Assembly (NCBI RefSeq): GCF_016623495.1
Contig: NZ_JAEHHL010000006.1
Coordinates: forward strand, 1-64,000
Origin: Thermohalobaculum xanthum
GTDB taxonomy: Bacteria > Pseudomonadota > Alphaproteobacteria > Rhodobacterales > Rhodobacteraceae
Length of the DNA: 64,000 nucleotides
Reading direction: 5' to 3'
Part shown: piece by piece, positions 1 through 8,500 of the stretch
Layout of the letters: every line of letters starts with the position of its first letter
Numbering within the stretch: the first letter of the stretch is position 1
Notes under the pieces: generated by a model
What the model saw: only the letters and a program-made list of their open reading frames with translations
Told to the model about the DNA's origin: nothing
Database searches by the model: none
Position numbers and translations under genes: made by a program

Positions 1-180
1 GGTGTCCAGGATTCCGATCAAAGACCCATCGCCTCCCATCCGATTCGTTGGGCGAACCCTAACATTCTCGACGGTGAACAGCCTTTCCTTCGCCGAGACC
101 CGCAAGCGGCATACGGGGCGGGCCGCGGCACGCAGCCGAACGCTAAAACGCGTCGAGGTGGACGCCCGCGTATCCGAGAG

Positions 181-208
181 CGCCCCGGCGCCATCAAGCG
201 CCGGGGCG
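181..208 (-). terminator. Hairpin downstream of the copper operon
   Basis: A perfect 11-bp stem (181-191 with 198-208) with a 6-nt loop lies 10 bases past the copB stop codon on the minus strand. No T-run follows it, so it may be a weak terminator or an mRNA-stabilising 3' hairpin. I see no gene in bases 1-180. Confidence 0.5.
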
Positions 209-217
209 AGCCATTGC

Positions 218-919
218 TCAGAACATCAGCCGGACGCCGGACACGAAGAACACCGCGCCGGGATCCTCACCACCGGCCCGCGCCAGGTCGGCCGTTTCAC
301 CAAAGCTTCGCTCGTAATGGACGCCGATATACGGCGCCACCGCCCGGTCGACGAGGTCATAGCTCAGGCGTGCGCCGACTTCGAGCCGCGGCCCCCACGC
401 GCCTACGCCGTTTGCCGTGTCGTCCGTGAAGGGAAGCTCGAACTCGATGCTCGGGATCAGGATGATCCGGTTCGTCAGCAGCGCCTCGTACTCCCCCTCC
501 AGCCGAGCGAAGGGCTTGCCCGAGATGAAGAGGTCCGCGTCGACCTCGAACCATTGCGGCGCGAGGCCATGGAGCCCGATCACGCCATGGACGCGATCTG
601 GACCGTCGGGCGTGTCGACCCGGACGCCGGCGACGGCGTCGAAGAACTCCGAGACCGGGACCTGCAGGCGCAATTGGTTCTCCAGCTTCTCGAAGGCATC
701 CTCGGCCATCGCGTATTCGGCCTCGCTTCGCCAGACGAGCTTGAGTTCGTCGGTGCCCACCATCGCGTCGAAATCCCAGGCGAAGACGTCCGTCTCATCG
801 CCCACCCGGTATTCCAGCTGCTCGACCTGGATCCCCCAGATCAGCGGCTCGGCCAGCGCCGCTGGCGCGCCGAGGAGAGCGGGCGCCAGCGCGCCCGCCA
901 GAAGGCTGCGGAGGGTCAT
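218..919 (-). CDS. copB: Copper resistance protein B (outer membrane)
   Basis: CopB-family outer-membrane protein of 233 residues that works with the periplasmic oxidase CopA in copper tolerance. The N-terminus is a signal peptide (about residues 1-23, ending ALA), and the rest has alternating beta-strand character ending in a terminal aromatic residue (VRLMF), as in outer-membrane barrels. Diagnostic stretches are WGIQVEQLEYR near the mature N-terminus and GLAPQWFEVDADLF mid-protein. It lacks the Met/His-rich N-terminal extension of longer CopB proteins such as those of Pseudomonas, so it is a short form. It starts 4 bases after copA and is clearly co-transcribed with it. Family assignment is firm; the precise transport role is inferred. 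Confidence 0.88.
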   Translation of the reverse strand: MTLRSLLAGALAPALLGAPAALAEPLIWGIQVEQLEYRVGDETDVFAWDFDAMVGTDELKLVWRSEAEYAMAEDAFEKLENQLRLQVPVSEFFDAVAGVRVDTPDGPDRVHGVIGLHGLAPQWFEVDADLFISGKPFARLEGEYEALLTNRIILIPSIEFELPFTDDTANGVGAWGPRLEVGARLSYDLVDRAVAPYIGVHYERSFGETADLARAGGEDPGAVFFVSGVRLMF

Positions 920-923
920 CGGC

Positions 924-2798
924 TCAGCCCCCCGCCCCGTGCTTCATGCCGGGCGCTGCGCCGTGGCCCTGTGCCCCGGCACCGGCGGCATCGTAGGACG
1001 CGCCCTCGGGTCCGCCCTCGACGATCACCTCCCGCATCATTCCCGCCTCCATGTGGTAGGCGAGATGGCAGTGGAAGACCCATCGACCCGGCGCGTCGAC
1101 CTCCACTTCCATCGACACCGTGGTGCCCGGCGAGACGCTGACGACGTGCTTGGCCGGATTCCACCCCTTGTTGCCGTTGTCGAGGATCGACCACATGCCG
1201 TGCAGGTGCATCGGATGGGTCATCATCGTCTCGTTGACGAAGGTGATCCGGACGCGTTCGCCATAGGTCAGTCGGATCGGCTCGGCATCGGAATGCTTCA
1301 CGCCGTCGATCGACCAGATGTAGCGCTCCATGTTCCCTGTCAGCCTGAGCTCGATCTCGCGCGTCGGCTCCCGGTGGGGGTAGAGAGGTTTCTGCGCCTT
1401 GAGATCGGCATAGGAGAGGAAGCGGCCGCCCTCCTCGGCCGGCTCGGGGTTCAGGCCGCTGCCCGCCGCGTAGAACGGATCGCTGCCGGCACCGCCATGG
1501 ACCGAGTGGTCCATGCCCGGCATCACCGTGCCGTCGGGCATGGTGTGGCTGCCGCCGCCATGGCCGGCCGCATCATGCGCCGCGCCCTGCATCACCGTGC
1601 CGTCGGGCATCACGTGGCTCGCCCCGGTGCCGTGACCGTCGTGGCTCGCGCCAGCCATGACGCTGCCGTCGGGCATGACGTGGCCGCCGCCCGCCATGGC
1701 GCCATGGTCCATGCCACCATGGTCGCCATGCGCCATCCCCATGTCGGCCATGGTCAGTCTCGGCGGCTCGCGAAGCGGCGGGATATCGCCCGCCATGCCC
1801 TCGCGGGGAGCGAGCGTGCCGCGTGCCATCGCCGTGCGGCCCATCGACTCGGCGAGGATCGAGTAGGCGCGCGCCTCGGTCGGGCGCACGATCACGTCGT
1901 AGGTCTCGGCCACCGCGATCCTGAGCTCGTCGACCGTCACGGGCTGCACGTTCTGCCCGTCGGCCTGCACGACCGTCATCTTGAGGCCGGGGATGCGGAT
2001 GTCGAAGTAGCTCATGGCCGAGGAGTTGATGAAGCGCAGCCGAACCCGCTCGCCCGGCTCGAAGAGCCCGGTCCAGTTCTGTCCGGGCCCCTTGCCGTTG
2101 ATCAGCGCCGTGTAGCCCTGCACGTCCTCGATGTCGGTTGGCATCATGCGCATCGAGCCCCAGTCGGCCCGGTCGGCGAGGGCCGCGCCAAGGCCCAGAT
2201 CGGAGGCGTCTCCGAGCAGGTCGAGGAGCGTACGCTGTTGGCGGTTGTAGTAGTCCGGCATCATCTTGAGATTGCGCATGATGCGGCTGCCGGAATGCGG
2301 GTGCGCGTCCGTCAGCTGCACCACGTAGTCGCGGTCGTAGCGGAAGGGCTCGCGCGCCGCGGGCTCGATGACGATCGCGCCATAGGCGCCGTCTGGCTCC
2401 TGGAACCCCGAATGGCTGTGGAACCAGTAGGTGCCCGCCTGCACGACCGGGAAGCGGTAGGTAAAGGTCTCGCCCGGTGCGATGCCGGGAAAGCTGACCC
2501 CCGGGACGCCGTCCTGCTGGAAGGGCAGGATCAGCCCGTGCCAATGCACCGAGGTTGGCTCGGAGAGGTTGTTGGTCACGTTGATGGTGACGTCCTCGCC
2601 CTCGGTGAAGCGCAGCACCGGACCGGGGCTGGCGCCGTTGTAGCCGATGCCGCGCTTGCGGAACTCGCCCGTGTCGATCCTCACGCGATCGACGGTGAGC
2701 TCGTAGGTGCCGGCCGGGGCGGGCGCGGCGAAGCCGATGCCCATGGCGACGGCAAGGCCCGTCAGCCCGGCGCGGCCGAGTCTTGAGATCATGGTCAT
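924..2798 (-). CDS. copA: Multicopper oxidase CopA, copper resistance
   Basis: Periplasmic multicopper oxidase of the CopA/PcoA family, thought to oxidise Cu(I) and bind copper. Type 2/3 copper motifs are visible: HWHG near residue 85, an HSHSG motif about 40 residues later, and the C-terminal HPMHLHG and HCHLAYHMEAGMM. Between the second and third cupredoxin domains lies a His/Met-rich insert with three tandem copies of an HVMPDGTVM-like unit. The ATG at 2798 (MTMISRLG) is chosen because a purine-rich GAAGAGGG sits just upstream and a signal peptide follows directly; a longer frame reaches 2852. No twin-arginine pair is obvious in the leader, unlike many CopA proteins. Order copI-copA-copB on one strand indicates an operon. 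Confidence 0.93.
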   Translation of the reverse strand: MTMISRLGRAGLTGLAVAMGIGFAAPAPAGTYELTVDRVRIDTGEFRKRGIGYNGASPGPVLRFTEGEDVTINVTNNLSEPTSVHWHGLILPFQQDGVPGVSFPGIAPGETFTYRFPVVQAGTYWFHSHSGFQEPDGAYGAIVIEPAAREPFRYDRDYVVQLTDAHPHSGSRIMRNLKMMPDYYNRQQRTLLDLLGDASDLGLGAALADRADWGSMRMMPTDIEDVQGYTALINGKGPGQNWTGLFEPGERVRLRFINSSAMSYFDIRIPGLKMTVVQADGQNVQPVTVDELRIAVAETYDVIVRPTEARAYSILAESMGRTAMARGTLAPREGMAGDIPPLREPPRLTMADMGMAHGDHGGMDHGAMAGGGHVMPDGSVMAGASHDGHGTGASHVMPDGTVMQGAAHDAAGHGGGSHTMPDGTVMPGMDHSVHGGAGSDPFYAAGSGLNPEPAEEGGRFLSYADLKAQKPLYPHREPTREIELRLTGNMERYIWSIDGVKHSDAEPIRLTYGERVRITFVNETMMTHPMHLHGMWSILDNGNKGWNPAKHVVSVSPGTTVSMEVEVDAPGRWVFHCHLAYHMEAGMMREVIVEGGPEGASYDAAGAGAQGHGAAPGMKHGAGG

Positions 2799-2861
2799 TG
2801 GACCCTCTTCGCTGTGCTCAGACGCGCGCGACCCGGCCCGGGTCGCGCGCATGGCTGCGGC

Positions 2862-3434
2862 TCAGGAGCCGGCGCCGAGGTCGAACCGGCCCACCATGCC
2901 GGCGCCGTAATGGCCAGGCACGGTGCAGCCGAACTCCAGCACGACGTCGGTGGCCTCCGGGAAGGTCCAGATCAGTTCGGCCGACTTGCCCGGCTCGAGC
3001 AGCGCGCTGTTGGCGTAGTCGTGGTCCATGCTGTGGCCCATCGTCTTGGCCATCGCCTTCGCCGCTTCCCGATCGATCCGATCCGGCTTCAACACCCCGT
3101 GATCCACCATCATCTGCATCTCGGGCATATGCTCGGCATGCATCTGCGGGGTGCCGATATTGAACTCGTGCACCAAGGCGCCAGCGTTACGGACCTTGAA
3201 GCGGATCGTCTCGCCCGCCCGAACGCTGATCGTTTCGGGCTCGTAGTAATTGTCGTGCATTACGACCTCGACCGTGCGGGAGACGGCCGACGCCTTCCCC
3301 TCCTGGCCATGCATGCCGCCATGCCCGCTACCGTGGCCGCTACCGTGAGACCCCGCAGCGTGCGACATCGCCGGGATTGCCGAAAGGACAAAGGCTGCAG
3401 CCAGTAGGCCGCGCTGCATCGAATTGATGGACAT
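2862..3434 (-). CDS. CopI-like periplasmic cupredoxin
   Basis: Small blue-copper (plastocyanin/azurin-like) protein of 190 residues. A signal peptide (about 1-26) is followed by a His/Gly-rich stretch and one cupredoxin domain. The type 1 copper ligands are recognisable: a His in LVHEFN, then Cys, His and Met in the C-terminal GCTVPGHYGAGM motif. Many Met and His residues (MHAEHMPEMQMM) lie in an insert between the strands. Similar proteins next to copA are called CopI or plastocyanin-like copper-binding proteins and assist periplasmic copper tolerance. It is 63 bases upstream of copA on the same strand. The symbol is left blank because CopI and other small cupredoxins are hard to separate. 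Confidence 0.85.
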   Translation of the reverse strand: MSINSMQRGLLAAAFVLSAIPAMSHAAGSHGSGHGSGHGGMHGQEGKASAVSRTVEVVMHDNYYEPETISVRAGETIRFKVRNAGALVHEFNIGTPQMHAEHMPEMQMMVDHGVLKPDRIDREAAKAMAKTMGHSMDHDYANSALLEPGKSAELIWTFPEATDVVLEFGCTVPGHYGAGMVGRFDLGAGS

Positions 3435-3521
3435 TCACTGATTCCTCGACTGCCTGAATTCGTCATCGCGATGCCCCGTCGGGAGACACGTGGTCGCCCG
3501 AGACACATCAAGGACTGGCAG

Positions 3522-3875
3522 TCAGGCTCGAGGAGGCGGTGTCTCGGCTTCCGGGTGCAACCCGTGCCCGGTTGCTCCAACCCCAAGCGGGAGAGCCCCG
3601 ATCACGCTTGTCCCGCACGCCAGCGCCGTGCGCGCGCTGTCAATCGCGGGAGCGTTGCAGCCATCGAGCATTGCCACGCAGCATGTCACCAGCTCGGCTT
3701 GCGTGGGCTCACACTGATCTTCGAGGCACTCCTGCGCGGCATGGTGGTGCGTACCCTGCCCATGGAGCTCGGCGGCTTCCGCCGGGCCCGCGGGCAGGTG
3801 AGAATGGTGCGCACCCCACCCCGCGAGCAGGGCGAGAGCGACAACCGCACCGATGATCATCCGGATTCCGCGCAT
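3522..3875 (-). CDS. Small His/Cys-rich exported protein, unknown
   Basis: Not recognised as a named family. From the ATG at 3875 it is about 117 residues: MRGIRMIIG, one hydrophobic N-terminal segment (signal peptide or anchor), then a His-rich part (HHSHLP, GTHHHAAQ) and Cys residues including a CC pair (LVTCCVAMLDGC). This pattern resembles small periplasmic metal-binding or DUF2946-like proteins found beside copper operons. It is first in the minus-strand copper cluster, 87 bases upstream of the cupredoxin gene, so a role in copper handling is a context inference. The frame extends upstream to 3932, but that extension looks unlike a signal sequence. An ATG at 3860 is also possible. Confidence 0.6.
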   Translation of the reverse strand: MRGIRMIIGAVVALALLAGWGAHHSHLPAGPAEAAELHGQGTHHHAAQECLEDQCEPTQAELVTCCVAMLDGCNAPAIDSARTALACGTSVIGALPLGVGATGHGLHPEAETPPPRA

Positions 3876-4082
3876 CTCGGTCGATGTAAAGGCTCCCCCA
3901 AGTGGAAGGTCAAGATGCGCGTGTCGCCCCATCCGCGCCGGGCCGCTCCTTGGCCGCTCTTGGCAGCGAATTCGGCTCCAGGACGCGGGCGAGATGGGAC
4001 GGAGCGGCCCGAAGCAGAAATTGCATTCACGGACAGCTTAGGCCTGATTTGGTCGCCCAAGAAAATGGACCGTGTGTCTGAT

Positions 4083-4678
4083 TAGCTCGCGGAACCGTCG
4101 ATGGATGGCACTCTGAGAGCGCTCACGGGACACTGCTGTCGTCTGACCGGCTCTCGGGCAATCTCCTCAAGGTGCAGATGTTTCGGGGCACGATCTGCTC
4201 GGTGAAGCCATTCGCCTACTTGCTGCGCAAGTTGAACGATGAGGTCTCATCCGAGGTCGCGGCGGCCGAGGAGGCCGAGCTATTGCTGATCGAGGCGAAC
4301 GCCCGCTTGATGCGCCTTCTCACGTGGCAGGATTTTGAACTCTTGGTCGACCTGGTCTTTTCGTCCAGCGGCTGGAGAAGGGTCGGGGTAGTCGGGCGAA
4401 CGACGAAGATGATCGACCTCGATCTCGTGTTGCCCACCACGGGTGAGCGGGCCCTTGTGCAGGTCAAGGCCCGCAAAGATAACACCGCCGTTGAGGACTA
4501 CGCGCGACGCTTCTGCGAGGCCAATCTGTATGACCGAATGTTTTTCGTTTGGCATTCGGGTTCGGTTGACCCTTCCGCTGGCGACCACGATGGCATCGCG
4601 CTGATCGGGCCGGAGCGCTTGTCGCGGATGGTGCTTGATGCCGGGTTGTCAACTTGGCTGTGCGAGAAGGTTTCATGA
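4083..4678 (+). pseudogene. Mrr-like restriction endonuclease, 5' truncated
   Basis: PD-(D/E)XK nuclease-fold protein of the Mrr catalytic type. The core is visible after the GTG at 4172: an LTWQDFELLVDLVF helix, a strand with acidic DLDL (residues 82-85), then QVKAR (97-101), giving the D...QxK active site. The same frame stays open upstream to 4083 and still reads as protein (DRLSGNLLKVQMF), but I see no ATG, GTG or TTG there. The 5' end therefore seems lost and the start at 4172 or 4178 may be only residual. The gene stops 67 bases before a tRNA 3'-half fragment, fitting the edge of an integrated island. It could still be expressed as a short protein of about 168 residues. Confidence 0.6.
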
Positions 4679-4740
4679 ATGAATCGAAATCCATACACGT
4701 GTGTAGAAATCGATTCTTATAGAGATCAAACAGTTACGAG

Positions 4741-4794
4741 CTGGCTGGACTACGAATCTGGGGGTCGGGAGTTCGAATCTTCCCCGGTGCGCCA
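4741..4794 (+). tRNA. 3' half of tRNA-Arg(ACG), 5' half absent
   Basis: The sequence matches the anticodon arm, variable loop, T arm and 3' acceptor strand of an alphaproteobacterial tRNA-Arg(ACG). The anticodon stem is CTGGA/TCTGG around the loop CTACGAA (ACG at 4752-4754). The T arm is GGGAG-TTCGAAT-CTTCC, and the acceptor 3' strand is CCGGTGC followed by GCCA. A 5' acceptor strand (GCACCGG) and a D arm are not present in the upstream 80 bases. It is thus a partial copy, as left by site-specific integration into the 3' end of a tRNA gene, and is not a functional tRNA. Confidence 0.8.
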
Positions 4795-5326
4795 TTTACC
4801 TCAACAACTTGGATGTGAACCCCAACGGTCGCGCGCGCGATTGGTGCCTCGTGGGTGTCGCGGTGCCGGGACCGTCGTATTCCGTCAAACGGCGCGCGAG
4901 TTCAGCGAAGCTACCTGCTTCGACGTTCATTCATTGGGGGCAGGGCGTGTCGTTCGTCGAAAAGTAAAACAAAAGTATATGGATAACCGTTCTTTGCGTC
5001 GTTTGAGCGAGGTGTCCATCCAGCGCGCTGCAAGTGTCCTTGCCCGCGCGCGGATGCAGGTTTTCTCCTAGGCGAATAACATCGCAAGATCCATTCCAGC
5101 GGCTTCCTGGCCTTGCATCCCTCAGCAGGTTCCCAAGCGATCGGTCTTGGAAGGTTGACGGCAATGATCAAGCAACTCGCCTCGAGACCGTGATTGTCTG
5201 GTCGCGAAGACGTGGCGCGCGCCGCAGGTATGGAACGCCGCAACGGGGCGCATTTACAGGTCACGTACTGCGCGTCGGATCGACAAGGCGCGCCATCGCG
5301 ATCGTTCAATCGCCATGACGCGGGCT
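4795..5326. other. Stretch without a recognisable gene
   Basis: I see no convincing gene between the tRNA-Arg fragment and the MFS transporter stop codon. Short frames on both strands lack family resemblance and ribosome binding sites. Composition is less GC-biased near 4960-4990 (an AT-rich run), which suggests decayed or recombined DNA at an old island border. Confidence 0.5.
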
Positions 5327-6526
5327 TCATTCAGTGGGTCGCAGGCGCAAGGCCAACAGTAGCGCGGCGACGGCTCCGATCCCGATGGCCGCAACAGTCG
5401 CGGGCCAGCCAAGCCCGTCATAGAGACGGCCAAGCATCGCCGCGCCAACCAGGCCTCCCAGGTAATAGGCCGCAAGGTAGAGCCCGCTCGCCGCGGCGCG
5501 ATCGGAAGTTGCCGCGTGGCTCACGAAACTGGTCGTCGCCGCTTGCGCGATGAAGGTCCCGATGCCAATGGCGGCAAGCCCCGCAAGAACCACGAATAGA
5601 TTTGGCACCACGAGCAGCGGCAGCGAGGCAAGGCATGTGAGCATCGACGCCTGCACAATCCGGCGAACCCCGAAACGGCGAACCGCTCCGGCAGCCGATG
5701 GTGTCGTGACCAACGCCGGCAGAAACACCAGATAGACAAGTCCGAGCTGCATCGGCGAGAGGTTGAGCGGTGCCTTCACGAGCTCGAAATTGACGTAGGT
5801 GAAGACGCCGATAAAGAGAAAGAGGATCAGAAAGCCGACGGCAAAGGCCGCGCGCAAGGCGGGGCTTCCAAAGTGCATCGACCAAGCCGCGAGCGGTGGC
5901 TGCATCGGCCGGCAGGTCGGCGCCATCCGAAGCGATGGCCGAAGGGTCGAGGCAACGAGGGCTGCACCGCCGAGGTTGAGCCCCGCGAACACCCAGAAGC
6001 TGACCGACACACCGGCAAGGTCCGCGACCGAGCCCGCGACGAACCGGCCGACCAGATTCGAGGCGACGATCCCCGTGACATAGGCGGCAAGACCGGCGGC
6101 GGCTTCCTCACGTCCCGCGCGCTCGGCGATGTAGGCCATGGTCAGCGCGAAGGCGGCTGCCATCAGGACGCCCTGCGCAATTCTGAGTGTCGTGAATGTG
6201 CCGAGATCGGGCGCGAAGGCGAGGCCTGCGGTCGGTGCGGCGAGGAGTGCAAGGCTGAACCAGACGCCTCGGCGCCTGTCGATCCGGCGAGCGATCAGCG
6301 AGACGAGAAGGCCCGAGACCGCCATGCCGATCGTGCTGGCGTTGACGGCAAGGCCCATGGCGGCGGCACTGACGCCATAGGTGTCGGCCAGTGTCGGGAG
6401 GATTGCTTGCGCGGCAAAGAGATCGACCAGCGTCAGAAAGCCGATCAGGCCAATCACCATGGCACGGGGCAGAGCCGAGTTCCCTGGCTGCGAAATCATT
6501 GCGGGGGGGTGGGTGATATCGCTCAT
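5327..6526 (-). CDS. MFS transporter
   Basis: Major facilitator superfamily secondary transporter, about 399 residues and 12 predicted membrane helices, inner membrane. The first helix reads AMVIGLIGFLTLVDLFAAQ. The loop between helices 2 and 3 has the MFS basic signature (LIARRIDRRRG). Overall it resembles the drug/small-molecule exporter branch (AraJ/YnfM-like); the substrate cannot be told. The start is the ATG giving MSDITHPP, since the residues upstream are not conserved-looking. It is about 50 bases downstream of the cupin gene on the same strand and probably co-transcribed, so the two may serve one compound. Confidence 0.85.
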   Translation of the reverse strand: MSDITHPPAMISQPGNSALPRAMVIGLIGFLTLVDLFAAQAILPTLADTYGVSAAAMGLAVNASTIGMAVSGLLVSLIARRIDRRRGVWFSLALLAAPTAGLAFAPDLGTFTTLRIAQGVLMAAAFALTMAYIAERAGREEAAAGLAAYVTGIVASNLVGRFVAGSVADLAGVSVSFWVFAGLNLGGAALVASTLRPSLRMAPTCRPMQPPLAAWSMHFGSPALRAAFAVGFLILFLFIGVFTYVNFELVKAPLNLSPMQLGLVYLVFLPALVTTPSAAGAVRRFGVRRIVQASMLTCLASLPLLVVPNLFVVLAGLAAIGIGTFIAQAATTSFVSHAATSDRAAASGLYLAAYYLGGLVGAAMLGRLYDGLGWPATVAAIGIGAVAALLLALRLRPTE

Positions 6527-6577
6527 CCTGAGCTCCGGCAAAGCTGTGGGACGGGCGATGCACCCGTCCCCTGGATC

Positions 6578-7018
6578 TCATTCAGCGCGTGGCAGGTCGG
6601 CCGCGATGAGTACCACCGGCTCGGCCGTTTCATTGCGCCACCAGTGCTCGAGGTGACCAATCTCGGCAGCCACCTCTCCGATGCGATGGACAATGGGCGT
6701 GGCGCAGGTCGAGCGGTATTCCACGATCTCGCCCGAGACGACATAGATCAGCGCGGGCCGATCCGCATGGCTGTGCCAGGGAACCTCGCCTCCAGGTTCG
6801 ATGGTGAGCATGCGCACGCGCTGGTCGCGACTGGCCAGTTCGGGGTAGTGGGCGCCAAGCTCGTTGACGGCGAGCACGACGTCGGTGACTCCCTTGCCTT
6901 CGGTGTGTCCGTCACCCGTCATCGCGGCCGCGATGACTTGATCGGCCGGGCATTCGCCGGCGGCAGCGAAGGTGGCGGTGCCGACCAGGGCAATCACGCC
7001 AATGAGAAGCTTTTGCAT
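6578..7018 (-). CDS. Exported cupin-domain protein
   Basis: Small single-domain cupin of about 146 residues with a signal peptide (MQKLLIGVIALVGTATFAAA). The cupin motif 1 is recognisable in PGGEVPWHSHADRPALIYVVSGEIVEY (two His of the metal site), and the second motif is around GHLEHWWRNE. The ATG at 7018 is chosen because GGAAGGA lies just upstream; a longer frame to 7135 has no such signal. Exported cupins of this kind are of unknown function and often bind a metal ion. It leads a likely two-gene unit with the MFS transporter. Confidence 0.8.
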   Translation of the reverse strand: MQKLLIGVIALVGTATFAAAGECPADQVIAAAMTGDGHTEGKGVTDVVLAVNELGAHYPELASRDQRVRMLTIEPGGEVPWHSHADRPALIYVVSGEIVEYRSTCATPIVHRIGEVAAEIGHLEHWWRNETAEPVVLIAADLPRAE

Positions 7019-7416
7019 CAGTGTGTCCTTCCAATTTCTGGGATCCGCCGGCATCCCGGCGATCGCTGCATGGTGGGGCCGGCGCCCGTGGCGGTGAAAT
7101 GCCGGTTCGTTGTCGGGATCATGCGCGGTGCGCATCGATCGGAATGCGTGGGCGAGACGGTGACGCGCCCGCCGCGGGTGGCGGCGAGTACGCGAGCACG
7201 GTGGGTTGCTCCTTCATCCGTCGGGATGCCCGCAGCGCCGGTCTGAGCGGCTGCGCGGCGATGCATCCCGATGCCGGCAAGAGGCAGGTCCCTTGTCGTC
7301 GATCGATGACGATCCGCCCGGCGGATCCGGTTCAGCGCTTGCTGGTCGGTGACGACGACAACCGTAGCGCGGCGGCCAGATCGCGATGCGTGGATGCCAC
7401 TGGCCGCATTGTCATG
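7019..7416. other. Intergenic stretch, no gene seen
   Basis: About 400 bases between the cupin start and the stop of the 3-hydroxybutyrate dehydrogenase. It should hold the promoter of the cupin/MFS unit, but I see no clear -35/-10 pair or operator. Frames crossing it are shadows. Confidence 0.5.
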
Positions 7417-8244
7417 TCATTCCGCGGTCCACCCGCCGTCGACCGGGATGGCAGCACCCGTGATCGACGCGGCGCCTGGCGAGCAAAGGAAGGCGACGAC
7501 GGCGCCGATCTCGTCAACCGTGACGAAGCGCCGGCTGGGCTGCTTCTTCAGCAGCACCTCGCGGATCACCTGTTCGCGCGGGATACCGTGCGAGCGCGCC
7601 TGATCATCGATCTGCTGCTCGACCAGTGGCGTCCACACATAACCGGGGCAGACTGCGTTCGCGGTGATGCCGCTCTCGGCAAGTTCGAGCGCCGCAACCT
7701 TGGTCACGCCGAGAATGCCATGCTTCGCAGCGACGTAGGCCGACTTGTAGGGCGAGCCGACGAGGCCATGCGCCGAGGCTACGTTGACGATCCGCCCCCA
7801 GCCGTTGGCCTTCATCCCCGGTATCGCCGCGCGGATCGCGTGAAACGCGCCGGAGAGATTGATGGCGAGCACGCTGTCCCATCTCTCGACCGGAAATGCA
7901 TCGATCGGGGCGACGTGCTGCACGCCCGCATTGTTGACCAGGATGTCGACCGATCCGAAGGCATGCGCGGTTCTCGCGATCATACCCGCAACCTGATCGG
8001 GCTGCGCGATATCAGCGCCGTCATATTCGACGCTTGTGCCCGTCTCCTCTGCCAGCGTGTCGCGCGTTCGGGCGATCTCGTCGGGATTGCCCAATCCATT
8101 GAGCATGATCGCGGCGCCCTGCGCTGCAAGGGCCCGGGCGATGCCAAGCCCGATGCCGCTTGTCGATCCGGTGACAATGGCGACGCGATTAGAAAGCGGT
8201 TGGCGCAGTCCCGTGGAATGTTCGGTGGCAACGAGTTTCAACAT
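7417..8244 (-). CDS. bdhA: 3-hydroxybutyrate dehydrogenase (SDR family)
   Basis: Classical short-chain dehydrogenase of 275 residues, likely NAD-dependent oxidation of (R)-3-hydroxybutyrate to acetoacetate in ketone-body/PHB metabolism. Visible motifs are the TGxxxGIG nucleotide loop (VTGSTSGIG), NNAG (ILVNNAGVQHV), the catalytic Ser region (VNVASAHGLVGS) and YxxxK (YVAAK). The C-terminal QQ/QID region with a substrate lid (VEQQIDDQA...LLKKQPSRRFV) is typical of BdhA. The ATG at 8244 has AGGAGG upstream. The N-terminus is about 16 residues longer than in most homologues. It is divergent from a LysR-type gene across 256 bases, a common regulator-target layout. Confidence 0.9.
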   Translation of the reverse strand: MLKLVATEHSTGLRQPLSNRVAIVTGSTSGIGLGIARALAAQGAAIMLNGLGNPDEIARTRDTLAEETGTSVEYDGADIAQPDQVAGMIARTAHAFGSVDILVNNAGVQHVAPIDAFPVERWDSVLAINLSGAFHAIRAAIPGMKANGWGRIVNVASAHGLVGSPYKSAYVAAKHGILGVTKVAALELAESGITANAVCPGYVWTPLVEQQIDDQARSHGIPREQVIREVLLKKQPSRRFVTVDEIGAVVAFLCSPGAASITGAAIPVDGGWTAE

Positions 8245-8500
8245 ATGGCGGCCTCCTGATGCGGGGTGTGGGCCGGAGCCTTTTGGAAAGGGTGGCGTCC
8301 GGCACGCTGGGCCGATTGTTTCTGCCGTGGTCGATTGGTGGAAATGCCGTCTCAACAGCATTGCGATAACCACGCCGCATGGCCGAGTGTCGGCCTTTCG
8401 CGTAACCTTCTGGCGGGTTGCAGGTGCCGCAAATGCATGTCCGGATCAGTGGCGCGGTGCTATGCTCGCCCAACCGAGCGGCCATATCGGGACGACGGAG

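Noticed and set aside
2-2786. Long plus-strand frames (2-1141 and 417-2786) across the copper genes
   Set aside because: They are opposite-strand shadows of copB and copA, rich in Arg, Pro and Ala with no family resemblance; the minus-strand genes carry clear copper motifs.
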